DNA of 64,000 bases from Pseudomonas gingeri (GCF_013386165.1 NZ_JACAOS010000001.1:645229-709228); one strand, 5' to 3'. Counted from the first letter of the stretch, positions 35,766 to 48,158 are shown. The notes: a model not told the origin generated them from the letters alone. Translations and numbers: made by a program.

Positions 35766-37297
35766 TGGGTGACTCCCGGACCGAACAACTGTCGCCAGCT
35801 TGCGCACAGCGCCTGTTGTTGAGGGGGCGTCGGCAGGCGATGACCGTAGGCGAGGTTCTGCCAGTGGCGGGTCAGTTCCTGGCTGAAGGCCTGGAGGTCC
35901 GGTTTCGGCAACTGGGCGAGCCGTTCCAGGACCTGGCCCTCGGTGTCGGCACTTTTCAAGGGCAGTTGGTAGTCATGCAACAGGCGACTGAGCAGGCCAC
36001 GGTAGAGCAGGCTCATGGCTTCGCGCGGCTGCTGGGGCCAGAGGGCCTCGGCGCTGGCGGCGATATCGTCGGGCAAGCTGTCGAGGTCCAGCGCCAGGCC
36101 GAACAGTTGCGGTGTGGCGCTCGGCGCGGGTTTGAACTGTGGCTTCGGGCGCCGGCCGACTAAGGTCTGCAAGTCATTCCGATAACGCCAGGCCAACCAG
36201 GCCAGCAACCCGAACAGAGCGGCCCAGAGCAGAATCTCCAGGACTTGGGCGAGTCTGCCCGCGATACGGCTGTCGAAGCGCTCCAGCAGCGCCTTCAGCC
36301 AGCCGGAAGACATTTTGTCACTGGCCTTGGCGGAGGCTTCGCCCAATCGCCAGCGGGTGACGGTTTCCGGGTTCTTGAACGGCGGCGCCTGCAACTGCGC
36401 CTTGATCGCGTCCTGGGAGGCCTGGCTGGTCAGCGGTTGCTTGAGCAGCCGTGGCGTGTTCGGCGCGGGCGGCTCGGCAGCCATGACCGGTGGCGCGAAG
36501 GGCACTGACAACAGGCCGACGCCGAGCAACAGCGCGGCAACCACCGGTAGCAGGCGCTGGCGCAACTGGCGGAAAATAAGCTCTATGTCCCAGGCTTCGA
36601 GCACGGTCCTGCGATTGAGGTAGAGGCTGAAGCCGCAGGCGACATAAACCGGTTCCCAGAGGACCAGGATCAGCGCATAGAAAGCGTTGCTCAGGTGTTC
36701 CAGCCAGAGCCATTCATGCTGGGCGGCGAAGAGCAATTTCTGCCAGTGCCAGTCGATGTCGATCTGCCGCGGCAACAATAGATAGAACACCGCCATCAGG
36801 CCGATCCACAGGACATATTCCAGGTGTGTACCGATCAGCGTCAGCCAGCGCGCTCCGCTCAGGCTCTGCGGCAAGAGCACCCGCAGCCGCTGCTGGCGGG
36901 CCTGGCCGTCGAGGCCTTCAAGTTGTTGCACTGGCAAGGTGAAGCTGCGGCTCAGGCTCAGCCGGCGCCAGGTCAGGCTTGCCAGCAATTGCGGCTTGAG
37001 CAGGCGCGGCCAGGCGCTGAGCGCCTGTTTCAAGGTCGGGGTATCGCCGAACAGGGCCGTGGACAGGATGTACAGCGGCAAACGCTCGAACGCCGGTTTC
37101 AGCCACCAGAACAGCAACAGGGCAATGGAGGGGTGTTCCCAGAGCAGCAGGCTCAGGAGGGCGAAGATCGGCAAGGTCACGAGGGCCCAGGAGCCCATCA
37201 GCACACCGCGATGTTGCTGGACCAGCAGCACGCCGAGGTCCATGGCTTCCCAGGTGCTGCGGGGGCGAATGGCGACGCTGGCGTCAGTCAGGCGCAT
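35762..37297 (-). CDS. DUF4129 multi-pass membrane protein
   Basis: 511 residues with several membrane segments in the first half (e.g. WALVTLPIFALLSLLLW; IGLMAVFYLLL; LLPVVAALLLGVGLLSVPFAP) and another near residue 350 (ILLWAALFGLLAWLAWRY). The C-terminal soluble part resembles DUF4129 (EAMSLLYRGLLSRLLHDYQLPLK; TEGQVLERL). It overlaps the SpoIIM-like gene by 14 nt and the DUF4350 gene by 4 nt, so all are translationally coupled. Confidence 0.85.
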   Translation of the reverse strand: MRLTDASVAIRPRSTWEAMDLGVLLVQQHRGVLMGSWALVTLPIFALLSLLLWEHPSIALLLFWWLKPAFERLPLYILSTALFGDTPTLKQALSAWPRLLKPQLLASLTWRRLSLSRSFTLPVQQLEGLDGQARQQRLRVLLPQSLSGARWLTLIGTHLEYVLWIGLMAVFYLLLPRQIDIDWHWQKLLFAAQHEWLWLEHLSNAFYALILVLWEPVYVACGFSLYLNRRTVLEAWDIELIFRQLRQRLLPVVAALLLGVGLLSVPFAPPVMAAEPPAPNTPRLLKQPLTSQASQDAIKAQLQAPPFKNPETVTRWRLGEASAKASDKMSSGWLKALLERFDSRIAGRLAQVLEILLWAALFGLLAWLAWRYRNDLQTLVGRRPKPQFKPAPSATPQLFGLALDLDSLPDDIAASAEALWPQQPREAMSLLYRGLLSRLLHDYQLPLKSADTEGQVLERLAQLPKPDLQAFSQELTRHWQNLAYGHRLPTPPQQQALCASWRQLFGPGVTQ

Positions 37298-38264
37298 GCT
37301 TGCCCCGTCCGGCCAATAGCAGATAGGCGCCCACCAGCAGCCAGAGTCCCGCGCCCACGGTGTATTTGATCCGTGGTGCGAGGTGGCTCATGGAGGACCA
37401 GTAGGCTTCGATAAAGGCGGCGATCAGCAGGAACAGGATCACCCCGCCGACCATCTGGATGCTTTTCTGCGCGTTCAGGCGCAGGGCCTCGCCACGGGGC
37501 AAGCGCCCCGGCGCCACCAGCGCCCAGCCCAGTTGCAGGCCGGCCGCCCCGGACAGGACGATGGCGGTGAGTTCGAAGGCGCCGTGGCCGATGACAAAGG
37601 ACCAGAAGGTTTGTCCGTAGCCGATCTGGGTCAGATGACCGGCCACCGCGCCGATCGTCAAACCGTTGAACAGCAGGAAGAACAGGCTGCCCAGGCCGAA
37701 CAGCAGGCCACCGGCGAAGGTCTGAAAGGCAATGCCGATATTGTTCATGATGTAGTAGCCGAACATCACCCAGTTTTCGCTGGAGGCCCGCGCGACGGTG
37801 CGTCCCAGGCGGCTGGCGGCGGGGTCGTACATGGCCTGCATGTCGGCGACCTGCTGCGGGCTGACGATGCTGTAGACCAGGTCTGGAAAAAGGTAGATCA
37901 GCACGCCGGTCAGGCCCAGGCTGGCGAAGAACAACACGCCGGCAACCAGGACGAATGGCCATTGCTCACGCACCAGGCGTGGGAAACCGGCGAAGACGAA
38001 ACCCAGCGCTGAGGCACCAAGGTGGCTGCGGTGCCGATAGAGCTGCTGGTGCCCGCGCAAGGCCAGCTGTTGCAGGGCATCGACCAGATGACTGCTGTAG
38101 CCGCGCTCCTGGGTCAGGGCCAGTTGTTGGCAAAGGCGCCGGTAATGGGCGGGGAACTCCCGCAGATCGGTGGCTTTCGCCCTGCCGCGTTCCATCTGCT
38201 CGAGCCATTGGGCAAAACGTTGCCACTCGGGCTGATGGCGGCTTTCAAAGAGGCTCTGTTTCAT
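37284..38264 (-). CDS. SpoIIM/DUF95-family membrane protein
   Basis: 326-residue membrane protein of the stage II sporulation protein M superfamily, found in many non-spore-formers. A soluble N-terminal helix bundle (FAQWLEQMERGRAKATDLREFPAHYRRLC) precedes about five TM segments (LVAGVLFFASLGLTGVLIYLF; FGLGSLFFLLFNGLTIGAVAGHL; GHGAFELTAIVLSGAAGLQLG). The GHGxxE motif is typical of the family. It is the second gene of the MoxR operon, overlapping its upstream neighbour by 4 nt. Confidence 0.9.
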   Translation of the reverse strand: MKQSLFESRHQPEWQRFAQWLEQMERGRAKATDLREFPAHYRRLCQQLALTQERGYSSHLVDALQQLALRGHQQLYRHRSHLGASALGFVFAGFPRLVREQWPFVLVAGVLFFASLGLTGVLIYLFPDLVYSIVSPQQVADMQAMYDPAASRLGRTVARASSENWVMFGYYIMNNIGIAFQTFAGGLLFGLGSLFFLLFNGLTIGAVAGHLTQIGYGQTFWSFVIGHGAFELTAIVLSGAAGLQLGWALVAPGRLPRGEALRLNAQKSIQMVGGVILFLLIAAFIEAYWSSMSHLAPRIKYTVGAGLWLLVGAYLLLAGRGKHAPD

Positions 38265-38950
38265 AGTGGGCCCAACAAGCCGTGGGCGATGCCGTTCAAT
38301 TCAGTGGCAGCCCGGGATGCCGGTACGCCCAGGGGCGTCGTCAACAGCGCCGCGAGCTCCTGGGTGCGCTCGGCGCTGAGATCGCCCTGGCGTTCGGCGA
38401 AACTCAAGACGGCGCGTTGTTCCGCCAGGTGCAGGACGAAAGGCGCGGCGCGGGGTGTCGCCTGGGGCAGGCTGGGGCGCAGCAGTGCCTGTTCGCGATA
38501 GACCACCAGGGTGCCACCGGCCAGGTCGCCGAGGCGCTTGAAGGTCGGGTGTTGCAGGCAACTGATCGCGCCGAGAAAATAGCCGAAGGGCAGCATATCG
38601 ACAAAACGCAGCAGGTTGCGGGTCAGGGAGGCAGGCCAACCGATCGGCGTGCCGTCGTCATGGACCACCCGCAGGCCCATTATCTGCTTGCCCGGCGAGC
38701 GTCCCTGATTCAGCACTTCGAACAGCACCATGTACCACCAACTGACGAGGAACAGCACGATCGAGCCGAGACCCAGCCCCAGTTTGCCCAGTAGCATCAA
38801 ACCGCTCAGCAGGGCACCGAGCAGCACACCGCGCACGCCCAGGTCGATGGCGAACGCAACGGCTCGCACGGGCAGGCCGGCTGGACGCAGGGGCAGGTCG
38901 ATACCTTCCGGGGTTTCGACGCGGTAGTGGGTGTCCAGGGGTGTTTGCAG
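38261..38950 (-). CDS. RDD-family membrane protein, apparent CTG start
   Basis: First gene of the MoxR/DUF58 operon. RDD signature AVAFAIDLGVRG with three membrane segments (VLLGALLSGLMLLGKLGLGLG; IVLFLVSWWYMVLFEVLNQG; FGYFLGAI) and GRSPGKQIMGLRVV. Homology-like residues (LDTHYRVETPEGIDLPLRPAG) continue upstream of the first usual start codon (GTG at 38869). No in-frame ATG, GTG or TTG precedes them. A CTG at 38950 has AAGGAAG 6 nt upstream, so I place the start there (229 residues). If wrong, the 38869 GTG gives 202 residues. Confidence 0.8.
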   Translation of the reverse strand: MQTPLDTHYRVETPEGIDLPLRPAGLPVRAVAFAIDLGVRGVLLGALLSGLMLLGKLGLGLGSIVLFLVSWWYMVLFEVLNQGRSPGKQIMGLRVVHDDGTPIGWPASLTRNLLRFVDMLPFGYFLGAISCLQHPTFKRLGDLAGGTLVVYREQALLRPSLPQATPRAAPFVLHLAEQRAVLSFAERQGDLSAERTQELAALLTTPLGVPASRAATELNGIAHGLLGPL

Positions 38951-39157
38951 CGCAGTCTTCCTTTTCGGTGCTGAAGTCGACGGCAGGGTAGCCGGTCCTT
39001 GCGGACAGAGGCCCGATCCTAGCCAGCGGCGCCTGGCTAAGCAACTTAACTCTGTAATGAGTGGTATCGAAGTCGCAGCGCCCAGTTGTTACGGGATGCT
39101 GGTCCGAGGGGGCGCTGAGCGCCTAGACTGCGTCGGTCTTCTGTTCAGGAACCCGCC

Positions 39158-40594
39158 GTGACCTCTATCTTCTGGTACGACTACGAAACCACCGGGATCA
39201 ATCCGCGCAATGATCGCGCCTTGCAGGTGGCGGGCATCCGGACCGATGCCGAGCTCAACGAGATCGATGAACCGGTCAACCTGTATTGCCGGCCGAGCGA
39301 GGATATCCTGCCGCATCCGGCGGCGTGCATGATCACCGGTATCACCCCGCAGCAACTCGCCGAACAGGGGTTGGCGGAAGCCGACTTCATGACCCGGGTG
39401 CACGCCCAGTTGTCCCGTCCGGGGACCTGTGGGGCAGGCTACAACACCTTGCGTTTTGACGACGAAGTCACCCGTTACAGCCTCTATCGAAACTTTTTCG
39501 ATCCCTATGCCCGCGAGTGGCAGGGCGGTAACAGCCGTTGGGACTTGATCGATGTGGTGCGGGCGGCCTACGCGCTGCGTCCGCAAGGTATCGTCTGGCC
39601 TGAGGACGACGGACGGGTGACCCTCAAGCTCGAACGCCTGACTGCGGCTAATGGGATCGACCATGGTCACGCCCATGAAGCCTTGTCCGATGTCCGCGCC
39701 ACCATTGCCCTGGCACGGTTGATCCGCGAGAAACAGCCGAAGTTATATGACTGGCTGTTTCATTTGCGCAGCAAGCAACGGGTCATGGATGAGATTCGTT
39801 TGTTACAGCCGGTGGTACATATCTCCGGGCGCTTCTCGGCCGCGCGTCATTACTTGGGAGTGGTCCTGCCATTGGCCTGGCACCCACGTAACCGCAATGC
39901 CTTGATTGTCTGTGATCTGTCCCAGGATCCGCAGCCGTTATTTGACCTGGATGCCGAGACCTTGCGCGAGCAGCTTTACATCCGTCATGAGGCGAGGGCT
40001 GAAGGGCAGTTGCCCGTGCCGCTCAAGTTGATTCATGTCAATCGTTGTCCGGTGGTGGCACCGCTGAAGGTATTGCGTGCCGAAGATCAGAAACGTTTGC
40101 AGTTGGACATGGCGCTTTATGAGGCGCGCCGTCAGCAACTGAATGACACCCAGGAAGTTTGGCGGGATAAAGTCCAGGCCCTTTATGCCAGCGAAGACTT
40201 TGCTCCCAGCGAGGATCCGGAGCAGCAGTTATACGACGGCTTTATCGGCGACCGTGACCGACGTTTGTGTGAGCAAGTTCGCATTGCGGAGCCCGAGCAG
40301 TTGGCGCGCGGGCAATGGCCTTTCGATGATGAGCGGCTGCCGGAATTATTATTTCGTTACCGGGCGCGCAACTTTCCCGCCAGCCTGAGTGAAGAGGAGC
40401 AACAGCGTTGGCGGACATTCTGTCGACAGCGCCTGAGCGAGGCGGGCTGCGGCGCGCCGAATACGCTGGCAGATTTTACCGAGCACCTCATGAAGTGTTT
40501 ACCGGATGCAACAGCGGCGCAGCGTCAGGTGCTGGAGCAGTGGCAGGACTATGCACAGTCTTTGTACGTGCGCTTTAACGTGACGGCCAGTTAA
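39158..40594 (+). CDS. sbcB: Exonuclease I (SbcB)
   Basis: 478-residue single-strand-specific 3'-5' DNA exonuclease used in recombination and mismatch repair. The DEDDh domain has Exo I FWYDYETTGINPRND, Exo II TCGAGYNTLRFDDEVTRYSL and Exo III HAHEALSDVRATIALARL. The SH3-like and helical C-terminal parts specific to ExoI follow. It starts with GTG (CAGGA upstream). It converges with mvaT and the pair share a terminator, the order I recall in PAO1. Confidence 0.95.
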   Translation: MTSIFWYDYETTGINPRNDRALQVAGIRTDAELNEIDEPVNLYCRPSEDILPHPAACMITGITPQQLAEQGLAEADFMTRVHAQLSRPGTCGAGYNTLRFDDEVTRYSLYRNFFDPYAREWQGGNSRWDLIDVVRAAYALRPQGIVWPEDDGRVTLKLERLTAANGIDHGHAHEALSDVRATIALARLIREKQPKLYDWLFHLRSKQRVMDEIRLLQPVVHISGRFSAARHYLGVVLPLAWHPRNRNALIVCDLSQDPQPLFDLDAETLREQLYIRHEARAEGQLPVPLKLIHVNRCPVVAPLKVLRAEDQKRLQLDMALYEARRQQLNDTQEVWRDKVQALYASEDFAPSEDPEQQLYDGFIGDRDRRLCEQVRIAEPEQLARGQWPFDDERLPELLFRYRARNFPASLSEEEQQRWRTFCRQRLSEAGCGAPNTLADFTEHLMKCLPDATAAQRQVLEQWQDYAQSLYVRFNVTAS

Positions 40595-40622
40595 ACACCC
40601 TGGTGATTAAATGGCAGGCAAT

Positions 40623-40651
40623 AAAAAACGCCAGTGAACTGGCGTTTTTTT
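40623..40651. terminator. Bidirectional terminator between sbcB and mvaT
   Basis: AACGCCAGT-GA-ACTGGCGTT stem flanked by an A-run on the left and a T-run on the right, so it can terminate transcription from both sides. Confidence 0.92.
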
Positions 40652-40685
40652 GTAGGTCGCGAATAGCGTCCGTGACCGGCCTGGC

Positions 40686-41063
40686 TTAGCCCAGCAGGGT
40701 AGCCCAGCTTTCAACCACGTCGCCGCCCCACTTGGCTTTCCACTCTTTCAGAGTTTTGTGGTTGCCCCCTTTGGTTTCGATCACTTCACCGTTGTGCGGG
40801 TTTTTGTATTGCTTGACCTTGCGCGCGCGCTTGGTGCCGGTAGCTTTCACGGCGCCACGGACGGCTTTGCCAGCTTTGGCCTGTGGGTCCAGGATGTTGA
40901 TCACATCTGGCAGTGCCTTGTTGTACTCACCCAGCAGAGTGCGCAGTTTGCTTTCGAATTCCATTTCTTTTTTCAGCGCGCCGTCTTTTTCCATTGCAGC
41001 CATTTGGGCTTGCAGTTCTTTGATGGCTTCCTGGGTGGCGTGGTATTTCTGGATCAGGGACAT
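40686..41063 (-). CDS. mvaT: H-NS-family xenogeneic silencer MvaT
   Basis: 125-residue nucleoid protein that coats AT-rich DNA and silences horizontally acquired and virulence genes. The N-terminal coiled coil (LIQKYHATQEAIKELQAQMAAMEKDG) oligomerises. The C-terminal DNA-binding domain contains KQYKNPHNGEVIETKGGNHKTLKEW, with the GGN loop that enters the minor groove. The ATG at 41063 has AAGG upstream. Identity as MvaT rather than MvaU/MvaV rests on neighbours sbcB and purU. Confidence 0.94.
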   Translation of the reverse strand: MSLIQKYHATQEAIKELQAQMAAMEKDGALKKEMEFESKLRTLLGEYNKALPDVINILDPQAKAGKAVRGAVKATGTKRARKVKQYKNPHNGEVIETKGGNHKTLKEWKAKWGGDVVESWATLLG

Positions 41064-41110
41064 GGACACTACCTTATGATGAGTCAGGACGACAGGGGTA
41101 CAGTGACGCA

Positions 41111-41139
41111 ATAGTAGTCAGTGTATTTGGGCAAGTAAA
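41111..41139 (-). promoter_or_regulatory. Sigma70 promoter of mvaT
   Basis: Minus-strand -35 TTTACT, 17-bp spacer, -10 TACTAT, giving a leader of roughly 40 nt before the mvaT ATG. It lies in the 350-bp divergent region shared with purU (41064-41413), which holds no other gene I can see. Confidence 0.5.
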
Positions 41140-41413
41140 CATTTAATAGGTGGTTTATTGCATTTAATTTGAAACTTAAGCATGACCTTGTCTCAGACTT
41201 AGATATTTTTGCAGCGGCGGTCAAGAGCGGTCTTGTTGTGGCGATGTTTGAATTACCGGCGCGCTGCGCTGCGTCACTCGGGGAAAGCCCACTGCAAGTG
41301 AAGGGGGAAACCGACACCGGGACACGAGAGGGCCGCCTGTGCAACGAATACTGCAGTTTTTTTCCGCACTCGCTAGAATGGCGACCTTTGCGAAGTTCTG
41401 GAGTTCCCCCCTC

Positions 41414-42262
41414 ATGCGCACTTTCCGGCTGGTGATTGCCTGCCCTGACCGCGTTGGCATCGTTGCCAAAGTCAGTAACTTTCTGGCGTCTTACAACGGT
41501 TGGATCACCGAAGCGAGCCATCACTCCGACAACCTCAGTGGTTGGTTCTTCATGCGTCACGAGATTCGTGCCGACAGCCTGCCGTTTGGTCTGGACGCCT
41601 TTCGTGAGGCATTTGCCCCGATTGCCGAAGAATTTTCCATGATCTGGCGCGTCACCGACACCGAGCAGAAAAAGCGCGTGGTGTTGATGGCCAGCCGTGA
41701 ATCCCATTGCCTGGCGGACCTGCTGCACCGCTGGCACAGCGATGAACTCGATTGCCAGATCTCCTGCGTGATTTCCAACCACGACGATCTGCGCAGCATG
41801 GTCGAGTGGCACGGTATTCCTTATTACCATGTGCCAGTGAACCCCCAGGACAAAGAACCGGCCTTTGCCGAAGTATCACGCCTGGTCAAGCACCATGACG
41901 CCGATGTCGTGGTATTGGCGCGCTACATGCAAATCCTGCCGCCGGAACTGTGCCATGAGTACGCGCACAAGGTGATTAACATCCACCACAGCTTCCTGCC
42001 CTCGTTTGTCGGTGCCAAGCCTTATCATCAGGCATCCCTGCGTGGCGTGAAGTTGATTGGGGCAACTTGCCACTATGTAACCGAAGAGCTGGATGCCGGC
42101 CCGATCATCGAACAGGACGTGGTGCGTGTCAGCCACAGTGATAGCATCGAGGACATGGTGCGTTTCGGCCGCGACGTCGAGAAGATGGTGCTGGCCCGTG
42201 GCCTGCGTTATCACCTGGAAGATCGTGTGCTGGTGCACGGCAACAAGACCGTGGTGTTCTGA
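41414..42262 (+). CDS. purU: Formyltetrahydrofolate deformylase
   Basis: 282-residue enzyme hydrolysing 10-formyl-THF to formate and THF, balancing one-carbon pools and feeding PurT. The N-terminal ACT domain (RLVIACPDRVGIVAKVSNFL) is followed by a formyltransferase-fold domain with catalytic residues in NIHHSFLPSFVGAKPYHQA (Asn, His) and GATCHYVTEELDAGPII (Asp). I chose the ATG at 41414, which gives the usual family length, over an open upstream extension. Confidence 0.94.
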   Translation: MRTFRLVIACPDRVGIVAKVSNFLASYNGWITEASHHSDNLSGWFFMRHEIRADSLPFGLDAFREAFAPIAEEFSMIWRVTDTEQKKRVVLMASRESHCLADLLHRWHSDELDCQISCVISNHDDLRSMVEWHGIPYYHVPVNPQDKEPAFAEVSRLVKHHDADVVVLARYMQILPPELCHEYAHKVINIHHSFLPSFVGAKPYHQASLRGVKLIGATCHYVTEELDAGPIIEQDVVRVSHSDSIEDMVRFGRDVEKMVLARGLRYHLEDRVLVHGNKTVVF

Positions 42263-42292
42263 TCGCCCGTTGACGGGCCTGGAGGCGTGGCG

Positions 42293-42490
42293 ATGACCGA
42301 TCCACTCGACAAGGCAACCTCCAAGGCACCACCGACAGTGGGTGAAGGCTGCCTGAGCCGCTATGACACCGATGCGATGACCAGCGAAGATGGCACCGAG
42401 TTTCCCGGTGCCGCCGAACTCTGGCGACAGTTGCAGGAAGCGTCCGAGGCTGACAAGCCCACGGACTCTTCTGCACCGGTCAAATCCTGA
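42293..42490 (+). CDS. Small acidic protein, unknown function
   Basis: 65 residues, rich in Asp/Glu/Ser/Thr and Pro, with no membrane segment. GGAGG lies 7 nt before the ATG, 30 bp after purU. Its 3' end overlaps the convergent chemoreceptor gene by 11 bp. I do not recognise the family; disorder-like composition suggests a small accessory protein. Confidence 0.6.
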   Translation: MTDPLDKATSKAPPTVGEGCLSRYDTDAMTSEDGTEFPGAAELWRQLQEASEADKPTDSSAPVKS

Positions 42491-44369
42491 AACTGCCCAC
42501 CAGTTGTTTCAACCGGGCCGCCTGCTGTTCCAGGTCGGCACAGGCCCGCAGGGTCGACTGCAGGTTCTCCACGCCTTCCTGATTGAGGGTGTTGATCTCG
42601 GTAATGTCCATATTGATCGACTCGACCACCGAGGTCTGTTCCTCGGTCGCCGTCGCGACAGACTGGTTCATGCCGTCGATTTCGCCGATCCGCAGGGTCA
42701 CGCTGCTCAAACGTTCGCCGGCCAGGTTGGCGATCTCCACGCTTTCCAGGCTGTGACGCTGGCTATGGCCCATGGTGCCAACCGACTCCCGGGCGCCGAC
42801 CTGCAATTCTTCAATCATGGTCTGGACTTGTTGTGCCGATTCCTGGGTGCGATGAGCCAGGTTGCGTACCTCATCCGCGACTACCGCAAAGCCGCGTCCG
42901 GCTTCACCGGCCCGGGCCGCTTCGATGGCGGCGTTGAGGGCCAGCAGGTTGGTTTGCTGGGAAATGCTGGTGATCACTTCGAGGATCTGCCCGATGTTCA
43001 CCGTCTTGCTGTTCAGCGACTCGATGTTGGTGCTTGAGGTCGCGAGCATTTCCGACAACTGGTGCATGGCCTTGATGCTGCGCTCCACCACCTGCTGACC
43101 GTCTGCGGCCAGGCCGCGTGCGTCGCTGGCCTGGGTCGAGGCCTGGGCGGCATTACGGGCGATTTCCTGGGCGGCGGCGCCCAACTGGTTGATGGCCGCG
43201 GCGACGCTGTTGGTGCGGCTGGCCTGCTCATCGGAGTTGTGCATCGACGAGTTGGAGGCGCTGACCACCCGCAGGGCCACTTCGTTGACTTGCTGGGTCG
43301 CCGAGGACACTTCGCGGATCGAGGTGTGAATGCGTTCGACAAAGCGGTTGAAGGCGGTGCCGAGGATCCCGAACTCGTCCTGGGATTCAATCGTCAGGCG
43401 CCGGGTCAGGTCGCCTTCACCGTCGGCAATATCCTGCATGGCGCGGGTCATCACGTGCAGCGGCTGCATCAGTGCGCGGATCAGCAGGCCGAGGAGGGCG
43501 ATGATGATCAGTACGGCGATGGTGGTGGCGACCACGGCCGAGCTGCGGAAGTTGCTGAGCATCGAGAAGGCCTTGTCCTTGTCCACGGACACGCCGACAT
43601 ACCAACTGACCGAGGACAGGCCCTTGATCGGGGCGAAGGCAACGATGCGGGTCTTGCCGTTGGCCACGGTTTCGCTGATCTCGTTGCCGATGCGCGGGGT
43701 GTCCTGGGGATAGACATCGCTGAGGTTTTTCATCACCAGGGCCTTGTCCGGGTGCACCAGGATCTTGCCATCGGCGCTGACCAGGAAGGCGTAGCCGTTA
43801 CCGTCGAAACTCAAGGCGTTGAGGCTGTCGGCGATGGCTTGCAGGCTCAGATCGCCGCCCACCACGCCGACGCTCTGGCCGGCCTTGCGCACGGTGTTGA
43901 CGATGGAAATCACCAACTGCCCGGTCGCCAGGTCGATGTAGGGTTCGGTCAGCGCCGAGCCACTGCTGTTCTCGGCACTTTTGTACCAGGGGCGGGCACG
44001 CGGGTCGTAACCGTCCGGCATCTTGCTGTCCGGGCGGATCATGAAGCTGCCGTCCTTGTTGCCCAGGTAGGCGCCCATGAAGGTCGAGGTGATGGCCTTC
44101 TGTTCCAGCAGGTTGGAGACGTTGGCCGGGTCGGCATTGAGGGCGACCGACTGGGACAGGTTTTCGATCAGCAGGCTGCGGCCGGTCAGCCAGGTCTGGA
44201 TATTGTTGGCGGTGACGCTACCCATCTCATGCAGGTAACTGTTGAGGTCATCGCGGATCGCATTGCGTTGCAGATAGTCGTTGTACAGCGTGAAGAGCGC
44301 GAAAGCCGCCAGTACGATCAGCGACGCGGCCAGCAGGATTTTGTGACTGAATTTGAGGTTTTTATTCAT
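42480..44369 (-). CDS. pctA: Amino-acid chemoreceptor, PctA/PctB/PctC type
   Basis: 629-residue methyl-accepting chemotaxis protein. TM1 is near residues 10-29, then a periplasmic dCache domain to about 275, TM2, HAMP and a signalling coiled coil with the tip [21 protein letters not shown]. The dCache carries every residue of the amino-acid motif: Tyr121, Arg126, Trp128, Tyr129, Tyr144, Asp146 and Asp173 (in [15 protein letters not shown] and VVGGD). It should therefore bind amino acids through their carboxyl and amino groups. Location near mvaT/purU matches the pct cluster I recall in PAO1. Which Pct receptor it equals is unclear. Confidence 0.88.
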   Translation of the reverse strand: MNKNLKFSHKILLAASLIVLAAFALFTLYNDYLQRNAIRDDLNSYLHEMGSVTANNIQTWLTGRSLLIENLSQSVALNADPANVSNLLEQKAITSTFMGAYLGNKDGSFMIRPDSKMPDGYDPRARPWYKSAENSSGSALTEPYIDLATGQLVISIVNTVRKAGQSVGVVGGDLSLQAIADSLNALSFDGNGYAFLVSADGKILVHPDKALVMKNLSDVYPQDTPRIGNEISETVANGKTRIVAFAPIKGLSSVSWYVGVSVDKDKAFSMLSNFRSSAVVATTIAVLIIIALLGLLIRALMQPLHVMTRAMQDIADGEGDLTRRLTIESQDEFGILGTAFNRFVERIHTSIREVSSATQQVNEVALRVVSASNSSMHNSDEQASRTNSVAAAINQLGAAAQEIARNAAQASTQASDARGLAADGQQVVERSIKAMHQLSEMLATSSTNIESLNSKTVNIGQILEVITSISQQTNLLALNAAIEAARAGEAGRGFAVVADEVRNLAHRTQESAQQVQTMIEELQVGARESVGTMGHSQRHSLESVEIANLAGERLSSVTLRIGEIDGMNQSVATATEEQTSVVESINMDITEINTLNQEGVENLQSTLRACADLEQQAARLKQLVGSFRI

Positions 44370-44634
44370 GGCTGTGAAGATCCGCTGAGGTTTGGGGTGT
44401 GCAGGTGGGCGGCCAGGTGGCACGCGCTGGACAGCGTTGAACGTAAGCGGGTCCTCTGCTCCTTAAGGGCTCTTTTTGTTGTCTTGATGGTTTTCCGGGC
44501 GGTCTTCTTGCTATCGACTGGACAGGCGCAAAGATTAGTCAGGACAGCTGCGTCCCCGCCGGGCGGAAAAGGCTGGCGAGTTTCTCAGGATGTCGGGTGC
44601 TGAAGGGCGTCAGGTGACAGGCGGGCGAGGCGCC

Positions 44635-45090
44635 TCAGGCCTTGGGCTTGGCGTGACTGGCCAGGCGCTCCAGGGCGGCGCGCAGGTTCGGGTCGCTGAT
44701 GCCGTCGGCGGTGTCCTGGATGGTTTTTGCCGCATTCACGGACAAATCCATGGTGTGGCCCGCCGCGCCCTGCTGGACCGTCGGCGGCTGTACCTTGAAC
44801 AGAATGCGGGTCAGGCCTTCGAACATCTCGAAAGCCTGCAATTGCCGTTGCAGGCGTTTTTGCTGGTAGCGCAGGCGGGTCGCCCAGTGCCCGTCGGTGA
44901 CGATCAGCAGCAGGCTGCCTTCACGCCACGAGGCCACATGGCAGTGTTCGCGGGCAGCGGGTTGCAGCTGGCTTTCCACCAGGCGCTGCAAATGCGCGAG
45001 GCGTTGGGCATGGCCGAAAATGGCTTTCAACGGCTTGGCTTCGCGAAGCAGGGCGGCGGGTGCCCGGGCCGTGAGGGGGCGAAATGCCAT
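44635..45090 (-). CDS. dciA: DciA-type helicase loader (DUF721)
   Basis: 151-residue cytoplasmic protein. The DUF721 region covers about 15-95 (LLREAKPLKAIFGHAQRLAHLQRLV; CHVASWREGSLLLIVTDGHWATRLRYQQKRL), with a variable C-terminal tail. DciA loads the replicative helicase DnaB in bacteria lacking DnaC/DnaI. Divergent position next to secA fits the usual Pseudomonas order. No function beyond replication initiation is suggested. Confidence 0.85.
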   Translation of the reverse strand: MAFRPLTARAPAALLREAKPLKAIFGHAQRLAHLQRLVESQLQPAAREHCHVASWREGSLLLIVTDGHWATRLRYQQKRLQRQLQAFEMFEGLTRILFKVQPPTVQQGAAGHTMDLSVNAAKTIQDTADGISDPNLRAALERLASHAKPKA

Positions 45091-45209
45091 GATTCAGACA
45101 CCTGAAGAAACAGAGCCGCCATGGTAGCAGAAGCGCCCGCTCTACCTGCGGCCATTGATGTGAATCGTCTTTGGCCCTAAAGTCCGCGGTTAATGTCTGT
45201 ACCGATGGC

Positions 45210-45237
45210 TTGAAGTTCGGGAAAAAGACCTTATTTT
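45210..45237 (+). promoter_or_regulatory. Candidate sigma70 promoter of secA
   Basis: -35 TTGAAG, 16-bp spacer, -10 TATTTT, about 155 bp upstream of the secA ATG. A second possible -10 (TAGAAT, 45308-45313) lies closer. The 306-bp leader region (45091-45396) has no credible gene and no secM-like ORF. Confidence 0.35.
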
Positions 45238-45396
45238 AGAGTGGCCCCGTCACAACGCCGTGCCAGTATCGTGGATCAACGCCACTTTCCTCACCACCGT
45301 TTCCGGGTAGAATACTCGTTCGCATGCGGCCATGAGGGCTGCTCGGGCGACTCACGGGGCCGCCCTCCATCCCTATGTGTGGAAGAACCTGCCGAT

Positions 45397-48132
<2,736 letters not shown>

Positions 48133-48158
48133 GGTTTCTGCCTGATCCTGATATATCC

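Noticed and set aside
45091..45396. secM-like leader peptide before secA
   Set aside because: No frame with a signal peptide and arrest motif is visible. The upstream continuation of the secA frame has no similarity to SecM and includes no credible ribosome site.
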